NCBI RefSeq assembly: GCF_022458985.1
Contig: NC_061770.1
Span: 36,561,599 to 36,625,598, forward strand
Length of the DNA: 64,000 bases
DNA from: Mugil cephalus
Lineage: Eukaryota; Chordata; Actinopteri; Mugiliformes; Mugilidae
Reading direction: 5' to 3'
Shown here: positions 57,601-64,000 of the stretch, piece by piece
Position numbering within the stretch: the stretch's first letter is position 1
Layout of the letters: every line of letters begins with the position of its first letter
Notes under the pieces: generated by a model
The model's input: the letters and a program-made list of their open reading frames with translations, nothing else
What the model was told of the DNA's origin: nothing
Database searches by the model: none
Program-made: the position numbers and the translations under genes

Positions 57601-59957
57601 CAACGAGCACCTTCGACGTGAACCTCAGCAGTCAAGTTGAAAACTTGCGCGTCTCCCAATTGATCTGCTAAACCGCAAGTCAAGTCTTTTCTCTGTGCAT
57701 CTCGGAGCGAAGGCGACCGGCAGCGAGCAGCTCAAACCGAAGCCGGGACCATGTTAGTTTAAAAACCGTAGGAAAGAGAGAAGGCGTCTGACTACAGGCT
57801 TTGTAGGAGGGTATAAAGAAGGGCCTGCTCCCTTATTGTTTACCCAACAGGAGAAAAAAAAAAATCATGATTACTTGTATATATAAAAAAAAAGAAAAAA
57901 GTTTGCGTTTTCTCAAAAAGATGGTCGCCAGGTGCACAGGTCTGGTTTGCAGCCCGGAGGCCTGCGTTATACACGTGTTTCGAGACAACGGGCGATTGGA
58001 CGATGTCCTGCTCACATTCCAGCACCATTAATCATTTTCCATTTGGGTTTTATCTGCTGGAGGTGAAGCCAAGCTGCTGCGTTCGTGTTCGCAAACTAAA
58101 AAAAAAGGTATAACCGGCCTCTGCAGGGTCCATTCACTTCAGAGCCGGATCTGAATAAAGTGCGATTGGAAAACACAAAGTGATCCGAACTCAAACGTGC
58201 AGAAATCTCGGGAGGTGGCGCTTTGAGCGCCCGAAACATCCATTTGCTTAGCGTTTTGAATCCAATTTGCTACTTTTGCTCGTCTCGAGGCTCCGGGGCT
58301 GAACGAACCTATTTGCAAACTAGTAAAATGAATCTCCTCCGTGTTTGCCGTCGTTGCAGCGCTGCAGATTTCTGCAGCATTATCGCTGTTGTTTAGTCTC
58401 CTGTGTCGCTGCGACCTGATGGAAGTTTTTTTTTTTTTTTTTTGCACAGTCGCACAACAGGAACGTGTGTTGTGTTTTTTTTTTTTTTTTTGTCATACGT
58501 TAGCGGACGACTCTAATAATCACTGAGAGTCCTTCAGTCTGCAGAGACGACCAATAAGTTTGAAGGAATCTTTTACTTCCTCAAACGCTGCTTCTGTCAA
58601 ACATCTACAAAAAAAAAAACTGTGTGGAAAGGTGGTGAACTGCAAAACTGAGGCTCTAACTCAGATGGGTTTTGCATCAGCCGTAAACACTGCAACCGTT
58701 TTTAAAGATCCCAATAAAGTGCAGTGCACCTTAATCGATCCCCTGTTGGAGTAATTCATTTGTGAGATGTATTCATTAGAGCTGGCACGGGTAATAACAT
58801 TGAAAGTAACGTTTTTAAAGTAAACGGTGTGATAATTTATGGTTTTAAAAGTTGACTAAGCAGGTAAACGCAATGATATCAGCTGAGCAACAACATCAAA
58901 TTCCCCCAAAACAACAACAGCAAAACATTTTTATTCTACACACCTTGCACCGTTTCTGTGGTTTTTCAATGCTGAACTGACACAATTATCATATAAGTCT
59001 TAACTTTGGACTGAGAAAACTCAAACAAGGTCACACACACACACATATATATATATAAGATCTCGGGAGGAAGAAATGTCTTCTGTGCGTTCAAATCTGC
59101 AAGTGTTGTTGCATGTCAAAAAACGTGGCGGGATAACGACTTGCAAACTGCGGGAATATTGCACGTAAACAAGCGCCACGTTTTTGTCATTTTGACGCCG
59201 ATTTGCCGCTTGGACCCTAATGAAACATGCTCAAACTGTTTGGTCACAAATTGCGTCTTAAGAAAAATGTGGACTCAATGGCTAAAAACCCGAGCTGGCA
59301 TTAGCCTCCGTGCACGGTGCTGCGAGCTACGTTGTGCTAACACATTGTTCGCCTTTTTTTTTTTTTTTTTAAGCTAGCTACAGCAACTACACACACACGG
59401 ATTTGTGGGAGAAGCACAATAAACCCAACGGGGTTACAACAACAACATCTGCCCTTAAAAGATTTCTGCTGCACGGTTTGCTTATTAGCTTGCGACGTTA
59501 GCTTAGCACACGCACACACATACAAGGTATGCGCTGATCGTAAAGGCCTTGGCTTCTAGGTTCAAATGACACCAGATATGATGGCGGAGGGGAAGGAAGG
59601 AGGGAGGGAGGAGGAGGAGGAGGTGGTGGGGGGAGGCGGAGTGTTGGGATCAGACTCCCCGGCCTGCTCCGCCAATGTGCGGGCGACCACCTCCGCTCAA
59701 GCACCGCTCCGCTCCCCGGTAGCGAGACCCTGCGCTAACGCGAAACGCAAAACATCTCGCCCTCTTCGGCCGCAAAAAACAACAAAAAAAATAAAACAAA
59801 CCGAGTGAAACAAACCCCAAAACCCACCGCTAAAGCTGCAGGAGCGAGTGGTGGTGGAGGTGGAGGGGTAAGGGAGAAGTTAGCATGTTAGCTCGCGTTA
59901 GCCAGCTAGCATGCTAAAAAAAAAAAAGACAAGCTGCAAAGAGGAACCATGGCTTAC
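54681..59957 (-). other. gigyf1 first intron
   Basis: The acceptor TTTCCCCAG|ATACTC at 54681/54680 and the donor GTGAAG|GTAAGC at 59958/59957 define it. No exon seen. The stretch has many homopolymers and a LINE-like tail near 56640-56728 (ACTGTGACAAGATAATTTCC then CAAATAAA). Confidence 0.65.
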
Positions 59958-60095
59958 CTTCACTGTTTCTAGCTAACAGACTGGTCGTCTGCACGGCGGC
60001 GCCTCTACAGCCAATATATCGAATGCATTGGTCTCGTCAAACAGTGTAAACGTAGTCACTCGACAGAATAGTACTTTAGGAAAGTCGTGCTCCGT

Positions 60096-60126
<31 letters not shown>

Positions 60127-60162
60127 TTTATTAATTCTTCTTCCCTCTCCTCCTATACGGTC

Positions 60163-60193
<31 letters not shown>

Positions 60194-60420
60194 CTGCGTA
60201 GTAGTATCAGTGTGTGTGTGTGTGTGTGTCTGCTGCTGCTGCTGCTGGCTCCTAGTCGCTGCTCTTCTTGTTGTTTGTGTTTCGGAAACATGGCCGTCCG
60301 TGTGACACCACGTGACTGGACACTGACAAGCGGCGAGCCAATGTTGTAGCGGGGCAAACACACCCCTATTTACCACCGGCCCCGGACCCGGGCGCACTCA
60401 CTGCACACAACGGCAACGGC
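59958..60420 (-). promoter_or_regulatory. gigyf1: gigyf1 noncoding first exon and promoter
   Basis: A good donor (GTGAAG|GTAAGCC) at 59958 ends a noncoding exon. Upstream are a (CTG)n array at about 60176-60248 and GC-rich sequence with CACGTGAC at 60309-60316 (an E-box), GAGCCAAT at 60335-60342 and GC-rich sequence to 60400. This is a plausible CpG promoter. The exact start site is not known. Confidence 0.5.
60163..60250 (+). repeat. (GCT)n/(GTT)n triplet repeats with GT run
   Basis: GCTGTTGTTGTTGCTGCTGC, then more GCT, a GT run and again CTG units. In the gigyf1 transcript, if included, this is CAG/CAA repeat, a variable 5' UTR or promoter element. Confidence 0.75.
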
Positions 60421-61649
60421 ACTTTTTTTTTTTTTTTTCAGACGCCCGGATGATGGGATTAATTAGCCAGTTGACTAGAAAATAGGCGAAGGTGGCTTTA
60501 TTGTGTACAAAAAAAAAAAAAAAAAAAAAGAGGGGGGAGGGTGGGGGGTGAGACATACGTCGAAAAACAGTAATGCAAACTCGCGAGGCACTAAACGTGT
60601 CTCTTTTAATCATTAATAATTAAAAGTTGCCGTCGTAAACTCTGTTGTCATTCGCGCCACGCGTGGATTTGATGCATTAATGGTATATATGTCGGGAAAC
60701 TGGCACCCAGTACCCTTGAAAAGTGAACGCTGTTAGCTGACTAGCAGAGCATGTTTAGCAGCTCAAGGACGGACTGAGCATGCGCGCTGCTAGCAGGAAG
60801 TACCGGGATTAGGTCCATAGGGGCGCTGCTGAGCAGCCACGGCGCAATATAAACACTTGAAAGTAATAAAAAAACGCGCACTAAAATCAGTGTTGTTGTA
60901 ACCGTATTGTAAACATACATGGAGATTGTTTAAGTATTGAGGGGATTATGTAAATTCACACACTCTTAAATTAGAATGTGATGGAACAGTGGCGATTTAT
61001 AGAGACCACGTCACAACTTTGGTTATTAATAGTCTCTTGCATGTTGAAAAGCAATGGGAGCAATTTGCAAAAAAAATACCCCATTTCCGGATTAGTTTAG
61101 TGTATTAAAATGCAGTTGATGCAAACGGCAGGATGTGAAGGCAGGATGTGAAGCTGCCTGATATTTTTTCATTCATACATTTAACAGTAGAGGGGATTTC
61201 ACGTTGTAGAGGTACTCGTATCTTTTGAAATCTACGCGCATATGTTCAATACAAATAAGAAAATAAACGGTACAACAGATGAACTATTAAAGCTTGATGT
61301 GGAGTTACACAGAATGACCACTGGATGGAAGCAAACACACAAAACCTGTTGTGGTGTGTATGTATAAGTGCATCTTGGATGATTGAATAACTAATGGAAA
61401 CAACCACAGAAATAAAGTATTGGTCAGCAACTGTGAACCAAGTAAATAAAAAATAACTAGTCTTATTAGTCTTGTTATATAATGAGTGCAACATTACGAC
61501 CTTAGTTTCAACAAGACAACGTTGTTTTGTTTTCACATACGGTTTAATCATATTAGCACCCTCTCAGAATATATCAGGACAACCACAGGTCGCTCTGTCA
61601 AAATGGAAAAAAAGTGTACAATTAATGTTTGATATAGTACAACTAAATC

Positions 61650-62000
61650 TAAGCCAGGGCTCCGGACTTCTCCTAAACGGTCGCCCCTAAATTTTGAGTT
61701 AACTGTTGCCGCTCCAGCTCCAAAATCTGCAAACACTACCAATGCTCCGGGGTCTGCAAACGCCACCCCTTCACCTTCCAAGCTCCACTGTCCGAGACGC
61801 CCCCCTCCCCTTGTCACCACAGTCTGTGGACTCTCCCTCGCTGCAATGGGACCTTCCAAGCTCTGTATGTCTGCAGCTCTGATGTCTACACACTCCTCCC
61901 CTGCTCCAGAGTCTGTAGAAACTACCCCAGCTCCTACAGTTAGACACACCTCCCCTGCTCCAGCGCCTGCAGTCGCCACCCTAGCTCCCCTTAAACCCGC
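61650..62000 (+). repeat. Degenerate ~30-bp minisatellite
   Basis: GCTCC..GTCTGCAAACNCCAC-type units recur with drift (CTGCTCCAGAGTCTGTAGAAAC, CTGCTCCAGCGCCTGCAGTC). Open frames on both strands (61548-61979 minus, 61846-62202 plus) come from the repeat and match no family. Confidence 0.5.
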
Positions 62001-62904
62001 TCACAGTGTTGCTGTCCTTATCGCCAGCCTCCAACCACTCTATGTCCTCGCCCAGTTTTTTGTTGTTTTCGTCTGTCTGGTATGTATCCAGCGCTCGGCC
62101 TTTCTGACTGAAGTCTCAGATGCCTTGCCTGTTATTCCCTCCTGTGTTTCTGCTGCCTGTTATGTTCTGTGTCTCCTGTTTCCACCCTTAAGTAATCACT
62201 AAAATACTAAATACAAGATTCTACCCAGAGCACTGCTAATCCTGTCAGACGCAAAGGACAGCCTTAATTAATAAAATACTAACTATTTACATTACTGAAT
62301 GGATTATCCAGCCGCTGACATTCATGACAACGTTGTCCCACCTTGTTCTCTCGGCTAAATTGTCACAATAACCGTCCCGCCTCCTCTTTCTGGAGGAGCT
62401 GGGGCCAGGACACGAAGAGTCAGGTTCATTATAGTTTTCCGTATATAGTTCTTCGTCATCATCCGGATGAGGTCAGCGACCCCTTCGACAGCAAGGCTCT
62501 CTGTGACGTAGGCCTAACCTGGCCGGAAAAAAGTTACAAATTTATTAATGTATAATAATTCAGCTTAAGTGTAACACATTTAATTGTGGTTTTACTGAAG
62601 CATGTAAAGACACATAGTAAGTTATTAGGGCTACGGAGCAACGCCCGAGGCTCCAGCCTCTGACACATATTTTCGTGAAGGGATAAATGGAAGCAGGAGA
62701 TGTCACTTTTCACTTCACTCATTCAGAGATCAATCTAAGCCTCCTGTACACAGCAGGCCCCACCCCCTATCACTACTGACCCTATCACGACTGAGCCGCA
62801 TATTACACACTGACTCTGTCCCCATGTAAAATTAAAACTTGAATCTATCCACATTACTGTTGCACATGTTTGAAATAAAAAATATATATATATATATTTG
62901 AACC

Positions 62905-62985
62905 TGTGTATTATATGAAAAGCTTAATATCGAATGCAAAATGATGATAATGATGTATATTTATAAATAGCACTCATGTCACTCA
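62905..62985 (+). repeat. Dispersed repeat, copy 2
   Basis: It shares CGAATGCAAAATGAT, a GATGTATATTTATAAATAGC block and spacing with 7921-8000. Confidence 0.5.
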
Positions 62986-63392
62986 TACAGAGTGATACGT
63001 GATAACATAATAGAAAGTGACGTCATACATAGAGAGAAGTAGTAGTTCACCGAATAAATATGTAGAAATCATGTCTGTCATTACACTGTGCCAGTGAGGA
63101 AAGTGCAGTGAACACAGTTCGACCATTTCTCAGGTCATTTTGACAATGAGGTGGGGAGACAGACTCCCTGCTGCTGCTCAGAAGCTGCTGGACCAGATAA
63201 GAAGCCCATCCAGCCAATGGATCCGCTCTGAGCCACTGCTGCTTTGCATACTCCGTTGGTGTCCAACTGTCATTACACTTTACTAGACTGGTGAAGGCAA
63301 CTCCAATACAGGATGTCACACATTACAGATTACGCCTCATTTTTATTTATTTATATCAGCCAGTGACAAGCATGTCAAACATGTCAAAGACT

Positions 63393-63400
63393 TATAATAA
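63393..63400 (+). promoter_or_regulatory. TATA-like box of the endod1-like gene
   Basis: TATAATAA lies 46 bp before the ATG, so the 5' UTR would be about 20-25 nt. There is no other close core element. Confidence 0.35.
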
Positions 63401-63445
63401 GGACAGGGCTTGGTTATCCCTTCTGGCTTCTCCAGCTGAGTGAGG

Positions 63446-63739
63446 ATGCGTCGGTTTTTCCCTCGCATGCTGTCCTTCTCTCTGCTGATGGCGTCCCACC
63501 TGGCGAGCGCCACCGTGTCCACTGACTTCAGAGGCTGCAGCCAGTTCTTCTACAAGCAGACGCCGCCTGCCGGGATCAGAGGGACGAGCCCGAAGCGGAT
63601 CTGCCAGAAGTACGCCGACAAACTGCGCTACGCCACGCTGTACGACGGCAGTCGCCGTCTCCCCCTCTACTCTGCCTACGTCTTCAAGAAGTCTGATGGG
63701 AAGAGCAGGATGGACACGCCCTGGATGTACGAGCCACAG
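63446..63739 (+). CDS. Endonuclease domain-containing 1-like protein, first exon (partial)
   Basis: The ATG at 63446 opens 98 codons ending at CCACAG|GTAGAG, a phase-0 donor. The protein starts MRRFFPRMLSFSLLMASHLA, a signal peptide likely cut before TVSTDF, then gives FRGCSQFFYK, QKYADKLRYATLYDGSRRLP, LYSAYVFKKSDGK and TPWMYEPQ. That order fits the secreted fish ENDOD1-like family, which has a DNA/RNA non-specific endonuclease domain. The catalytic H-containing block should be in the next exon, outside the window, so activity cannot be judged. A GTG two codons upstream is not a likely start. The gene is divergent from gigyf1. Fish have many copies of this family, so no paralogue name is given. 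Confidence 0.85.
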
Positions 63740-64000
63740 GTAGAGAGAGCAGCTGCTGTTGGGGCCAGATGTTTTGGGGGGACAATAATGATATTTTGTT
63801 CAGTAATGACTAGATTGAGGATAAAAACTTTGTGTTTTGCTCTGGCTACACTTGATGTAAAGACTCAATGAGAAACCAGAATTCATGATATCGCCAGATA
63901 GGTTTGCAAATACTTCATGGAGCTCAGGCAGGTAGTAGGTAGACAGGTAGTTGTCTCTTAAAGGCATAACTTGACATTTATGAAAATACACACTGCTTTC

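Larger units (their letters stand above)
60421..63392. other. Intergenic DNA between gigyf1 and the endod1-like gene
   Basis: No coding exon supported. It holds a poly(T)/poly(A) pair near 60422-60530, a degenerate minisatellite at 61650-62000, a repeat shared with 7921-8000 at 62905-62985, and an unexplained minus frame at 63047-63319. Confidence 0.6.

Noticed and set aside
1..64000. CRISPR arrays, operons, tRNA or rRNA genes
   Set aside because: None was seen. The split genes and repeats show a vertebrate nuclear genome.

Overview
The window is nuclear DNA from a teleost fish. The evidence is split vertebrate genes with GT/AG introns, dense CA/GT, homopolymer and triplet microsatellites, and many fish-type DNA-transposon relics (Tc1-like, hAT-like, TTAA-flanked and other inverted-repeat elements). 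I assembled the gene models by hand from splice sites, reading phase and remembered family sequence. No database search was run.

Layout, left to right. At 2004-2119 (minus strand) is the first coding exon of an ephrin-B gene, best read as efnb3; its other exons lie left of the window. From about 2.1 to 17.4 kb is its upstream region and an intergenic stretch with old transposons, a telomere-like 13-bp minisatellite and some dense non-repetitive blocks that may be regulatory. At 17429-30378 (minus) is a complete wrap53 gene (telomerase Cajal body protein 1, TCAB1): ten coding exons, 571 codons, a 5' noncoding exon near 31 kb and a TCTCGCGAGA promoter palindrome at 31199-31208. At 37583-54651 (minus) is a complete gigyf1 gene: 23 coding exons, 1041 codons, a noncoding first exon ending at 59958, and a probable 3' UTR of about 6.2 kb whose poly(A) signals sit less than 200 bp from the wrap53 promoter. 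At 63446-63739 (plus) is the first exon of an ENDOD1-like secreted nuclease gene that runs off the right edge.

Gene relations. efnb3, wrap53 and gigyf1 lie in tandem on the minus strand, and the endod1-like gene is divergent from gigyf1. The wrap53-efnb3 pairing is also found in mammals, where TP53 lies on the other side of WRAP53; here that place is taken by gigyf1. wrap53 acts in Cajal-body RNA and telomerase handling, gigyf1 in 4EHP-mediated translational repression, efnb3 in contact signalling. They share no evident pathway.

I found no dedicated new system such as a gene cluster or CRISPR array. The points most worth checking are a 102-nt stop-free in-frame intron in gigyf1, an inverted-repeat element carrying two opposed CTCF-like motifs, an upstream ORF in wrap53, the telomere-like array inside a TTAA element, and the shared non-autonomous transposon families.
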